Source: Thiomicrorhabdus sp041583835 (GTDB lineage: Bacteria > Pseudomonadota > Gammaproteobacteria > Thiomicrospirales > Thiomicrospiraceae). From it: 64,000 nucleotides of DNA. The stretch's first letter is position 1; each line of letters opens with the position of its first letter. The stretch covers positions 80,502-144,501 of the forward strand of contig NZ_JBFHFC010000007.1 in NCBI RefSeq assembly GCF_041583835.1, written 5' to 3'. The notes beneath the pieces were generated by a model. That model was not told where the DNA came from. It worked only from the letters and a program-made list of their open reading frames with translations, and did not search any database. This document shows positions 46,523 through 55,062 of the stretch, piece after piece. The translations under genes were made by a program, and so were the position numbers.

Positions 46523-46716
46523 ATCTTTTTCAATTCACTGTAAAACAGAACACTATGGTACTTTATGGAAAATCTTTTTGACGGCTTATCTACAGATTCA
46601 ACAAACAAAACCAGCACCATAAAGAATGGTATCAAACATCAAATTTTACAACCCGCTCGGCCAAATCGGCTATATTAAGGCCAATAAACAAGCCGTCAAA
46701 CCCAAACCGATAATTT

Positions 46717-47529
46717 ATGCTAAAAGTCTGTTCCGAAATCTACCCTGAAAAAGCCCGGCAATTAAGTGACCGTCTACAATTGCCGCTAATTGCCTCTCTA
46801 CCGCCATCAAAAGCCTTAGGCGAACAAATGGTATTAAGCTGGTTTCGAGAAAAAAATCAAACCGAAGACGAGGCCGCCAAACTCGGTCTATTCTCCAGCC
46901 ACAGCGGGCCGGTATCCATCGATTTCACCAGCGGCAAAAAGAACCACCGCCGTCAATTCGGTGGCGGCAAAGGCCAACCGCTCGCCCGCGCGATCGGCAT
47001 CAGTGGAGACAGCACCCCCAAAGTACTTGATGCCACCGCCGGAATGGGAGGCGACGCTTTTGTATTCGCTACGTTGGGATGTCAGGTGCAAATGATCGAA
47101 CGTTCTCCGATCGTCGCCGCGCTATTGGAAGACGCGTTGCAACGCGCTTTAAGCAAAGACAGCCTTGATCCCGAAGTACGCGAAATCGTGCAACGCATCT
47201 CTTTAGCCAATGCCGATGCCGCAGAATACCTATTAAAACAACAGCCCGAAGTCGATGTGATTTACATGGATCCGATGTATCCGGATAAGAAAAAGGCCGC
47301 CTCGGCCAAGAAAGAAATGAAAGTGCTTCAGCATTTATTAGGCCCGGACATGGACAGCGAAAAACTGCTGGAGGCGGCATTGAAAACCGCCAAAAAACGC
47401 GTTGTCGTCAAACGCCCGGCCAAAGCGCCCACCATCGAAGGCATCCAACCCAACGCCGAAATCAAAAGCCCAAATACCCGCTACGACATCTATTCGATCA
47501 AAGCCCTGAAAGCGGCAGGCAAACTGTAA
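46717..47529 (+). CDS. rsmJ: 16S rRNA (guanine-1516 N2) methyltransferase
   Basis: SAM-dependent rRNA methyltransferase formerly YhiQ. 270 residues, with SIDFTSGKKNHRRQFGGGKGQ, the SAM motif VLDATAGMGGDAFVFA, MIERSPIVAALLEDAL and the catalytic-type DPMYP. It converges with recQ across 12 bases with no obvious terminator. Confidence 0.94.
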   Translation: MLKVCSEIYPEKARQLSDRLQLPLIASLPPSKALGEQMVLSWFREKNQTEDEAAKLGLFSSHSGPVSIDFTSGKKNHRRQFGGGKGQPLARAIGISGDSTPKVLDATAGMGGDAFVFATLGCQVQMIERSPIVAALLEDALQRALSKDSLDPEVREIVQRISLANADAAEYLLKQQPEVDVIYMDPMYPDKKKAASAKKEMKVLQHLLGPDMDSEKLLEAALKTAKKRVVVKRPAKAPTIEGIQPNAEIKSPNTRYDIYSIKALKAAGKL

Positions 47530-47541
47530 CCTTCCGAGCCG

Positions 47542-49380
47542 TCACCCGTAGCGGCGCAATAACGCCAGAAACTCAAAACCGTAACGCGCCAGTTTGCTCT
47601 CGCCGACGCCGTTGATTTTCAGCAATTCGCTATCGTTTTGCGGTTTGTGTTTTGCCATTTCCACCAAAGCGGCATCACCGAACACCACATAGGCGGGAAC
47701 TTCTTCGCTTTCGGCGATTTCCTTGCGTAAGGCACGCAATTCATCAAACACTTCCCTATCGGCTTCGGAAAGATTGTCCCGTAAAGACTTTCCGGCAGGT
47801 CGGTTGGTTTTTGAAAAAGTCTTTTTCGGCAACGCCAACTGCAATTCAATCTGACCTTTAAGGACCGGTCCGGCCGATTCGGTCAGACGCAGTACCGAAA
47901 AATTCTGCACATCCTGAAACAAGTAGCCCATGTGAATCAACTGACGGATAAGACTCGACCATTCATCCACACTGTATTCCTTACCGATGCCGTAGGTGCT
48001 GACCAGTTCGTGCTGCAAGGAACGGATGCGTTCGGTGTCGGCACCTCGTAATACATCGATGACATGGCGCACGCCGTACCCTTGATTCAAACGGTAGACA
48101 CAAGACAAGGCTTTTTGCGCTACCACCTTGCCGTCGAACAAAGTCGGCGGATTCAGGCAGATGTCACAGTTACCGCACGGTTTTTGACTCGGTTCGCCGA
48201 AATAGTTCAGCAGAACGTTACGACGACAGGTCTGGGATTCGGCAAAGGCCACCATGCTGGAGAGTTTGAAGTTTTCGATCCGTTTCTGCTCTTCGTTAGG
48301 CACCTGCTCCACAAAATGTTTGGCGGTCGCCACATCCTGCATACCGAACAACAACAAGGCTTCGGAATCCAAACCGTCGCGTCCGGCACGGCCGGTTTCC
48401 TGATAATATCCTTCGATGTTTTTGGGCAGATCATAATGCACCACGAAGCGCACATTGGATTTGTCGATGCCCATACCGAACGCCACCGTTGCCACCACGA
48501 TCTCGATCTCGTCACGCAGGAACTGTTGATGCACCTGCTGACGCACCTCGCCCGGCAGGCCGGCGTGATACGCTTTAGCGTTATAGCCTTCTTCAGCCAG
48601 TTTCTGCGCCACCTCTTCAACCCGCTTACGGCTCAACGCATAGACGATTCCGCTCTCTTTCTGGCTTTTCTGTCCACGCGCTTCCAAAAATCCTAACAAC
48701 TGTTTCAACGGTTGGCGCTTTTCCAATACCGTATAGCGGATATTCGGGCGGTCGAAACTGCTGATGTGTACCTGCGGCTGATGCAGGTGCAGACGTTGAA
48801 GGATATCGTGCCGGGTCGCATGGTCGGCGGTGGCGGTCAAGGCAATGAAAGGTACCTGCGGAAAACGTTCGCGCAAACTGCCCATTTGACTGTATTCCGG
48901 CCGGAAATCGTGTCCCCACTGGGAAATACAGTGTGCCTCGTCAATCGCGAACAAGGCGATCGGCAGGCTTTGCAAGGTTTGCAGAAAATGGGCGTTAAGC
49001 AGGCGTTCCGGAGAAACGTACAACAAATCCAACTGCCCCGTGTGCAATTGCATCATTACCTGATCGGCGGCTTCGTAATCCAAAGAAGAGTTGTAATAAG
49101 CCGCGTTCACCCCATTGGCTTTTAGGGCGGTGACCTGATCCTGCATCAACGCGATGAGCGGCGATACCACAATCGCCGTACCGGAACGTATCAGCGCCGG
49201 AATCTGATAACACAGAGACTTTCCGCCGCCGGTCGGCATCAAAACAAAACAATCTCGACCGGACACCACATCTTCGATAATCGACGCTTGCTGGGGACGA
49301 AACTGATCGTAACCGTAAACAGTCTGCAAGAGCTGGCGTGCCTGCTCTTGAATGGAAGCCTGATTGAAAGATTGGGTCAT
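47542..49380 (-). CDS. recQ: ATP-dependent DNA helicase RecQ
   Basis: 3'-5' helicase of the RecF recombination pathway. Walker A MPTGGGKSLCYQ, DEAH box in IDEAHCISQWGHDFRPEY, helicase motif VI QETGRAGRDG, a four-cysteine zinc site (CRRNVLL...CGNCDIC) with winged helix, and a C-terminal HRDC domain ending LLKINGVGESKLARYG. The frame opens at a TTG (49416); the ATG at 49380 gives about 612 residues and the usual family start. Confidence 0.97.
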   Translation of the reverse strand: MTQSFNQASIQEQARQLLQTVYGYDQFRPQQASIIEDVVSGRDCFVLMPTGGGKSLCYQIPALIRSGTAIVVSPLIALMQDQVTALKANGVNAAYYNSSLDYEAADQVMMQLHTGQLDLLYVSPERLLNAHFLQTLQSLPIALFAIDEAHCISQWGHDFRPEYSQMGSLRERFPQVPFIALTATADHATRHDILQRLHLHQPQVHISSFDRPNIRYTVLEKRQPLKQLLGFLEARGQKSQKESGIVYALSRKRVEEVAQKLAEEGYNAKAYHAGLPGEVRQQVHQQFLRDEIEIVVATVAFGMGIDKSNVRFVVHYDLPKNIEGYYQETGRAGRDGLDSEALLLFGMQDVATAKHFVEQVPNEEQKRIENFKLSSMVAFAESQTCRRNVLLNYFGEPSQKPCGNCDICLNPPTLFDGKVVAQKALSCVYRLNQGYGVRHVIDVLRGADTERIRSLQHELVSTYGIGKEYSVDEWSSLIRQLIHMGYLFQDVQNFSVLRLTESAGPVLKGQIELQLALPKKTFSKTNRPAGKSLRDNLSEADREVFDELRALRKEIAESEEVPAYVVFGDAALVEMAKHKPQNDSELLKINGVGESKLARYGFEFLALLRRYG

Positions 49381-49512
49381 GTACTGAAAGCCAAGGGGCA
49401 AGAAACGGGACGCCAAGATAGACGATTAAACATCAAAATACAAGTGAATGAATTTCTTATCGACAATCCGAACAAACCTGTCCGGAATTCATAGACCCTG
49501 CCAAGTGGCCGC

Positions 49513-50424
49513 TTAAAACAAGCCTTCGTCCCAATAAGCCTTGTCACCAAAATATTCAACCAGAAAATCGATGAACACCCGAGCTTTATTTGACAGATAA
49601 CGGTTTTGAGGATAAACCGCATAGGCATGAATTAACGGCAAATTATACTCTTTCAGAACCTGAACCAACTCCCCCTTCTGCAACGACTCCCACGCAATAA
49701 AGGTCGGCGACAGAATAATCCCGTGACCACTGACCGCCATCTTTCTAAGGAAATCGCCGTTATTGGCATAAATCTGCCCCGATGCCTGCACCGGATGCGA
49801 ATACCCCTCGCTGTCAGTTAAATGCCAAACCCCGGTTTTGTCTCCGGTATAGTGCAGCACCTTATGTTCTTTCAGATCTTCCGGAACTTCCGGGGTACCG
49901 TATTCTTGCAGATAGTCGGGACTAGCGCACAAGATGAGCCGAATGGGAACGAGTTTTCGCGCCTGAATCAACGCATCCTTGAGCTGGCCGATACGAAACG
50001 CTAAATCAAAGCCTTCTTCGACCATATCCACCTCACGGTCGGACAGGTCGATCTGTAAAGTCAGTTCCGGATGCTGTTTGGCAAATTGATCGAATACGCC
50101 GGTCAAGTGCGCCAAGCCAAACGACAAGGGAACTGCGACCCTCAAGGTGCCTCGCAATTGCTGCTCGTCGTTGCGAATAGAGGAATTCATTTCCTCAATC
50201 GACTCAAGAACCTTAAGTGCCCGTTCGTAATAGAGCTGGCCGGCTTCGGTCAAACTGGAAGTTCGTGTCGTACGCTGAATCAATTTGCAAGCCAAGCGCG
50301 ATTCCAAATCGGATAAACGACGGCTCACCGCAGACTTCGCCAAATTTAACTGTTCCGCCGCTTTACCAATACCGCCCGCTTCGACCACACGAATAAAAAT
50401 CCGCATCTCTTCCAGTTGTCCCAT
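49513..50424 (-). CDS. LysR-family transcriptional regulator
   Basis: 303 residues. An N-terminal winged helix-turn-helix (MRIFIRVVEAGGIGKAAEQLNLAKSAVSRRLSDLE) is followed by a LysR substrate-binding fold. GGGAGGGG lies just before the ATG. It is divergent from the pirin - GS-HQ reductase - pirin genes, the usual position of a LysR regulator relative to its targets, and a T-N11-A site lies in the shared gap. The inducer is unknown; quinone-like electrophiles would fit the neighbours. Confidence 0.92.
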   Translation of the reverse strand: MGQLEEMRIFIRVVEAGGIGKAAEQLNLAKSAVSRRLSDLESRLACKLIQRTTRTSSLTEAGQLYYERALKVLESIEEMNSSIRNDEQQLRGTLRVAVPLSFGLAHLTGVFDQFAKQHPELTLQIDLSDREVDMVEEGFDLAFRIGQLKDALIQARKLVPIRLILCASPDYLQEYGTPEVPEDLKEHKVLHYTGDKTGVWHLTDSEGYSHPVQASGQIYANNGDFLRKMAVSGHGIILSPTFIAWESLQKGELVQVLKEYNLPLIHAYAVYPQNRYLSNKARVFIDFLVEYFGDKAYWDEGLF

Positions 50425-50443
50425 TTCCCCTCCCTGTCTTTTT

Positions 50444-50460
50444 GTTCTTAAAATTAGAAC
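50444..50460. promoter_or_regulatory. Candidate LysR binding site (T-N11-A)
   Basis: GTTCT-taaaatt-AGAAC is a perfect inverted repeat with the T-N11-A core of LysR sites. It lies 20 bases upstream of the regulator's start and 77 bases upstream of the divergent pirin gene, fitting autoregulation and control of both directions. Confidence 0.6.
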
Positions 50461-50536
50461 AGTGTTTTGGTATTTTGGCGGTTTTTTATTGTTTAATCAA
50501 TCGTTAAGCTTACCGTCTATCAATAGGAGTCAGGAC

Positions 50537-51385
50537 ATGGCCAATCAAACCCGCCAACTGCAACAAATTTATTACGGCATGCCCGCTTCGGACGGAGACG
50601 GCGTCAAACTCTTTCGTATCATCGGACAACCGCAACTGAAAAATCTGGATCCGTTCATCATGCTTGACGCTTTCGGCACAGACGAACCTGCGGATTACAT
50701 AGGAGGCTTCCCGCCGCATCCGCACCGTGGTTTCGAGACCGTAACCTATCTATTAGCCGGGAAAATGCGTCATAAAGACAACCAAGGAAACGAAGGTCTG
50801 ATTGAAGCGGGCGGCGTGCAATGGATGACGGCCGGACGTGGCATCATCCATTCCGAAATGCCGGAACAGGAAGATGGCCTGTTAATGGGCTTTCAACTTT
50901 GGGTTAATCTGCCCGCCGATGCAAAAATGACACCGCCGGCCTATCAGGAACACCCGCCTGAAAGCATTCCGGTAGAAAATTGGCCGGACGGAACCATCAT
51001 TAAAGTGATTGCCGGGAAAACGCAAAAAGGCACGCAAGGCATCATCCAAAACGACTATGTCGACCCGACTTACCTTGATGTCCAACTGGTAAAAAGCGAG
51101 TTTTTCAAACAACCGCTTAAGCACGATGAAACCGCTTTTATCTATCTGCATGAAGGTCAGGTTGAAGTTGGTACCGAAAACCCGAGAATACTTAAAGCGG
51201 GACAACTTGGCGTGTTCGGATCGGGCGACCAAGTCGAAATCCGTTCAATCAGCGACCAAAGCCGTTTCATACTGGTGGCCGGAACCCCACTGAACGAACC
51301 GATTGCACAACGCGGACCGTTTGTGATGAACACACAGGAAGAGATCGTGCAGGCAATCCACGATTACCAGAACGGGCGTTTTTAA
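50537..51385 (+). CDS. Pirin-family cupin protein
   Basis: 282 residues, bicupin. The iron ligands of pirin are all present: His61 and His63 (PPHPHRGFE), His105 and Glu107 (IIHSEMPE). Bacterial pirins often act as quercetin-type dioxygenases or as enzyme regulators; which applies here is unknown. Start chosen at 50537 because AGGAG lies just upstream; the frame itself runs back through the LysR gene's complementary strand. First gene of a three-gene set with a GS-hydroquinone reductase and a second pirin. Confidence 0.92.
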   Translation: MANQTRQLQQIYYGMPASDGDGVKLFRIIGQPQLKNLDPFIMLDAFGTDEPADYIGGFPPHPHRGFETVTYLLAGKMRHKDNQGNEGLIEAGGVQWMTAGRGIIHSEMPEQEDGLLMGFQLWVNLPADAKMTPPAYQEHPPESIPVENWPDGTIIKVIAGKTQKGTQGIIQNDYVDPTYLDVQLVKSEFFKQPLKHDETAFIYLHEGQVEVGTENPRILKAGQLGVFGSGDQVEIRSISDQSRFILVAGTPLNEPIAQRGPFVMNTQEEIVQAIHDYQNGRF

Positions 51386-51472
51386 AGTGTCTGTTTCACA
51401 GGGCGATAATCACTTGAACGGGTTCACCAATTTTTATCCGACACCAAACAACCAAAATAGCGGGACATTCTT

Positions 51473-52453
51473 ATGGGATTCATGATCGAGGGTAAATGGC
51501 ACAACCGGTGGTACGACACCAAATCCACCGGAGGCCGTTTCAAGCGCATGGAATCGCAGTTTAGAAACTGGATTACCGCCGACGGTCGCGCCGGGCCTAC
51601 GGGTCAAGACGGATTCGAAGCCGAACCCGACCGTTATCACCTTTATGTTTCCCTTGCCTGTCCGTGGGCGCACCGCACCCTGATTTTCAGAAAACTCAAA
51701 GGGCTGGAAGAGATGATCAGCGTCTCCATCGTCAACTCTTATATGGGCGACGACGAGGGCTGGACATTCCACCCCGGGCACGGCGTCATTCCCGATTTCG
51801 TCAATCACAAGACGTTGTTGCATGAAATCTATTCGATCGCCGATCCGAATTACACCGGCATCGTCAGCGTGCCGACGCTATGGGATAAAAGACTCAACAC
51901 CATCGTCAGCAACGAATCGTCGGAAATCATCCGCATGTTCAATTCCGCCTTCGACGACATCGGTGCCCTGCCCGGCGACTATTATCCTGTAGCGTTGCGC
52001 GAAGAGATCGAACAAATCAACGACTTCGTTTACCACAACCTCAACAACGGCGTTTACAAAGCCGGATTCGCCACCAAGCAACAAGTGTATGAAAGAGAAG
52101 CGAAAAACGTTTTCAAATGTCTGGATGCGTTGGAAGAACGCCTCTCGAAACAACGTTATCTGGTTGGAGAGCAACTCACCGAAGCCGACTGGCGGCTGTT
52201 CACGACGCTTATTCGCTTCGATGCCGTCTACGTCGGTCACTTTAAATGCAATCTCCGCCGTCTGGTCGATTACCCAAATTTATGGAATTACACCTTGGAA
52301 TTAGCGCAAATTGAGGGAATAATGGAGACGATTGATCTCGAATATACCAAAGCACACTACTACGGTAGCCATGACACCATCAATCCGACTTTGATCGTGC
52401 CAATCGGCCCCGAACTGGATTTGACGACACCCCACAACCGCGAGCGGTTTTGA
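51473..52453 (+). CDS. yqjG: Glutathionyl-hydroquinone reductase (Xi-class GST)
   Basis: Removes glutathione from glutathionyl-hydroquinones, returning hydroquinones to metabolism. 326 residues, with the Xi-class N-terminal FRNWI and the active cysteine Cys63 in LACPWAHRTLIF, the SVPTLWDK cis-proline strand, SNESSEIIRMFN of the glutathione site, and the C-terminal helical GST domain with EADWRLFTTLIRFDAVY. The Cys-Pro-Trp motif separates it from ordinary GSTs. It lies between two pirin genes, which points to quinone or polyphenol detoxification. Confidence 0.93.
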   Translation: MGFMIEGKWHNRWYDTKSTGGRFKRMESQFRNWITADGRAGPTGQDGFEAEPDRYHLYVSLACPWAHRTLIFRKLKGLEEMISVSIVNSYMGDDEGWTFHPGHGVIPDFVNHKTLLHEIYSIADPNYTGIVSVPTLWDKRLNTIVSNESSEIIRMFNSAFDDIGALPGDYYPVALREEIEQINDFVYHNLNNGVYKAGFATKQQVYEREAKNVFKCLDALEERLSKQRYLVGEQLTEADWRLFTTLIRFDAVYVGHFKCNLRRLVDYPNLWNYTLELAQIEGIMETIDLEYTKAHYYGSHDTINPTLIVPIGPELDLTTPHNRERF

Positions 52454-52498
52454 ACGGCCTGATCAAATCCCCGCTTTGGATGCCAAGAGGACTTACCC

Positions 52499-53209
52499 AT
52501 GAGTAGAGAATTCCATCCCGCCGACGAGCGTGGCGTTTACCACCACGGTTGGCTGCACAGTTACCATAGTTTCAGTTTCGGCAGTTACTACGATCCCGAA
52601 CGTATGGGGTTCGGACTGCTGCGCGCGCTCAACGACGACCGCGTCGCCCCTTCGATGGGCTTCGAAACCCATCCGCACAACAACATGGAAATCATCTCCA
52701 TCCCATTGAAAGGTCGCCTTCAACACGAAGACAGCATGGGGAACCGGCACGTTATCCAGGCAGGAGAAATTCAGGTCATGTCGGCCGGAACCGGCGTCGC
52801 CCACTCCGAATACAACGACTCCGACAGCGACGAAGTCAACTTCCTGCAAATCTGGGTTATACCCAAACAACACAATATCGAACCGCGTTACGGCCAGAAA
52901 GCATTTGATGAAAATGGACGTAAGAACCGTTTCCAATTAGTCGTATCTCCCGACGAACGGGACGGTTCTATATGGATAAACCAAGACGCCTATTTTTCGC
53001 TCGCCGATATGGACGACAATCAAACGCTGTTTTACAAGAAACACCGTCCTGAAAACGGTGTATTCATATTTCTTTTGGACGGCAACGTCCAGATTGATCT
53101 GGACGAATTGAACCCGAGAGACGCGTTGGCCATACCCGAAGACGACAATATTGAAATCCGCGCCCATGCGAACAGCAAGCTCTTGTGCATCGAAGTTCCA
53201 ATGGCCTGA
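52499..53209 (+). CDS. Pirin-like quercetinase, YhhW type
   Basis: 236 residues, shorter than the first pirin and closer to the E. coli YhhW/YhaK type (RGVYHHGWLHSYHSFSFGSYYDP). Metal ligands His58 and His60 (ETHPHNNME), His102 and Glu104 (VAHSEYN) are intact. YhhW-type proteins cleave quercetin in vitro. It ends the divergent operon controlled by the neighbouring LysR gene. Confidence 0.92.
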   Translation: MSREFHPADERGVYHHGWLHSYHSFSFGSYYDPERMGFGLLRALNDDRVAPSMGFETHPHNNMEIISIPLKGRLQHEDSMGNRHVIQAGEIQVMSAGTGVAHSEYNDSDSDEVNFLQIWVIPKQHNIEPRYGQKAFDENGRKNRFQLVVSPDERDGSIWINQDAYFSLADMDDNQTLFYKKHRPENGVFIFLLDGNVQIDLDELNPRDALAIPEDDNIEIRAHANSKLLCIEVPMA

Positions 53210-53433
53210 CGATACCGACTCTTGTAACAGTGAGTGTAATACCGCTTGCTTTTTGAGTCGGTTATCAGAAATAATGGAATTTCGGTTCGACGGTTTTTTT
53301 CGACAAAGAGGTTGATTGCTCTTTTCATAATCCCCACCCTTTTACCGTCGCTTCATTCACGCCAATCAACGCGCCGATTTGTCGAATCAGTATGTAATGT
53401 TTGACCACAAACCTTTTCCCCAAAGGAGAAAGC

Positions 53434-53997
53434 ATGCAAGTACCACTACAAATCACCTTCAAAGACATCAAACACTCCGATGCCGTTGAAGATAGAATCA
53501 AAGAAAAAGTAAAAAAACTCGAACAATTCGCCAGGGAAATTATCAGCTGCTCGGTAGTTATTGAAGCACCGCACCGCAAACATCAGCAAGGCAATCTGTT
53601 CAGCATCAAAATCAACTTATCCGTGCCGGGTCACGACCTTGTCGCCACCAAAAACTCCGACAACGATCATACCCACGAAAATATGTATATTGCACTCAGG
53701 GATGCGTTCGGAGCCATTCAACGCCAGCTGCAGGACTTGACCCGCAAACAGCGCGGCAAAGTCAAACTGCATGAAGTAGCACCTCACGGAACCGTAAAAG
53801 CCCTGTATCCGGAGATGGATTACGGAACGATCGAAACCGCTTTCGGACGAGAAATCTACTTTCACCGCAACAGCATCGTTAATGCGGATTTCGACAACCT
53901 GAAAACGGGCGACAAAGTACATTTTTCGGAAGAGATGGGAGAAGAAGGTCCCCAAGCCAGCAGCGTGGTGCTGGAAGGTAAACATCACGTAGTTTAA
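53434..53997 (+). CDS. Ribosome hibernation factor domain fused to a cold-shock-like domain
   Basis: 187 residues. The N-terminal half (about 1-105) is an HPF/RaiA (S30AE) domain (QITFKDIKHSDAVEDRIKEKVKKLEQF). The C-terminal half (about 125-187) looks like a cold-shock nucleic-acid-binding domain (HGTVKALYPEMDYGTIETAFGREIYFHRNSI). The cold-shock half lacks the full aromatic KGFGFI motif. AAAGGAG sits 7 bases before the ATG, fixing the start. Ribosome binding in stationary phase is expected from the N-terminal family; the role of the second domain is open. Confidence 0.88.
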   Translation: MQVPLQITFKDIKHSDAVEDRIKEKVKKLEQFAREIISCSVVIEAPHRKHQQGNLFSIKINLSVPGHDLVATKNSDNDHTHENMYIALRDAFGAIQRQLQDLTRKQRGKVKLHEVAPHGTVKALYPEMDYGTIETAFGREIYFHRNSIVNADFDNLKTGDKVHFSEEMGEEGPQASSVVLEGKHHVV

Positions 53998-54012
53998 TTG
54001 ATAGTTTCAACA

Positions 54013-54029
54013 GGCCGCTTAGAGCGGCC
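54013..54029. terminator. GC-rich hairpin after the HPF-cold-shock gene
   Basis: GGCCGC and GCGGCC form a perfect 6-bp stem around a 5-base loop, 16 bases past the stop codon. There is no T-run on either strand, so it may be a weak or Rho-assisted terminator or an mRNA-end stabiliser. Confidence 0.45.
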
Positions 54030-54126
54030 CAATCAGGATTGAATCATAGGACTGAATCATCAAGGCACTCATTTCGCCTGCTGATTCAGGCACCAACAAG
54101 CCGATTCACTCTGAAAAACAGCACTT

Positions 54127-54990
54127 TCAAAGGTCTTTGAGCTCCAGAATCCTACTGTAAATCGCCTTTTTCTTTTGCCCGCTGTAATCAACGAGGATGT
54201 CGGTAATCTGTTTAACCGGCAAGTTCTGTTTTAGCAGGCTTAGAATCAAAGCGTCGTAATCACCGACTTCCGTCACTTCTTCCACAACGTCACCCATTAC
54301 CATCAAAACGAATTCGCCTCGAACCTTATCGTCATGTTCGGTGAAATACGCTTTCACCTCGGCAACAGAGCCGGAAACGAACTGTTCGTAAGTCTTAGTC
54401 ATCTCGCGTGCGGCTACCATCTGGCGGTTTTCGCCGAACACGGTCTCCATTGCGTCCAACGTATCCATAAAACGATGCGGCGACTCGTAAAAGACCAAAG
54501 TACGGGTATCGTTTTTCAAGCTTTCCAAAACATCCAACCGTTTTTGCGTTTTGGCCGGTAAAAAACCTTCGTAACTGAAACGGTCTGTCGGCAATCCGGC
54601 TGCACACAGAGCGGTAATCACTGCAGACGGCCCCGGAATCGGCACTACATCGATCCCCTGCTGGCGCAACAACTTAACCAAATGAAATCCCGGATCGTTA
54701 ATCAACGGCGTTCCCGCATCCGAAACCAAAGCGCCGCTTTCGCCTTGTTGTAAACGTTCCAACAACTGAGTACTGCGAGCCTGTTCGTTATGGTCGTGCA
54801 GACTGATTAAAGGACGTTGAATCGCCAATGCCTGCAACAACTTTTGAGTGTGACGCGTGTCTTCGGCGGCAATCCAATCGACCGAAGAAAGAATCTCGAT
54901 CGCCCGGTGCGTAATGTCCTTTAAATTTCCGATGGGCGTCGCCACAATATAGAGGGTGCCGTTTTTTGCATTTGCCGTATTGTTTTCCAT
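54127..54990 (-). CDS. rsmI: 16S rRNA (cytidine-1402 2'-O) methyltransferase
   Basis: Methylates the ribose of C1402, the same nucleotide whose base is modified by RsmH. Tetrapyrrole-methylase fold: LYIVATPIGNLKDIT, AAEDTRHTQKLL, LVSDAGTPLINDPG, IPGPSAVITAL and FYESPHR. ATG at 54990 has AAGG 7 bases upstream; a GTG at 55008 is less likely. Divergent from lpoA, as in E. coli and Pseudomonas. Confidence 0.96.
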   Translation of the reverse strand: MENNTANAKNGTLYIVATPIGNLKDITHRAIEILSSVDWIAAEDTRHTQKLLQALAIQRPLISLHDHNEQARSTQLLERLQQGESGALVSDAGTPLINDPGFHLVKLLRQQGIDVVPIPGPSAVITALCAAGLPTDRFSYEGFLPAKTQKRLDVLESLKNDTRTLVFYESPHRFMDTLDAMETVFGENRQMVAAREMTKTYEQFVSGSVAEVKAYFTEHDDKVRGEFVLMVMGDVVEEVTEVGDYDALILSLLKQNLPVKQITDILVDYSGQKKKAIYSRILELKDL

Positions 54991-54997
54991 AAAAACC

Positions 54998-55025
54998 TTA
55001 TCAATCACTCAATTCGCTATATAAT
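54998..55025 (+). promoter_or_regulatory. Candidate lpoA promoter
   Basis: A perfect TATAAT (55020-55025) has TTATCA 16 bases upstream. Transcription would start about 30 bases before the lpoA ATG. No ribosome site is visible in that leader. Confidence 0.5.
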
Positions 55026-55062
55026 CTTCACTAAGATTAATTGTGAACCATTCTATATAAAA

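Noticed and set aside
48064..48696. 210-residue rightward ORF antisense to recQ
   Set aside because: Fully inside recQ on the opposite strand and without a recognisable domain.
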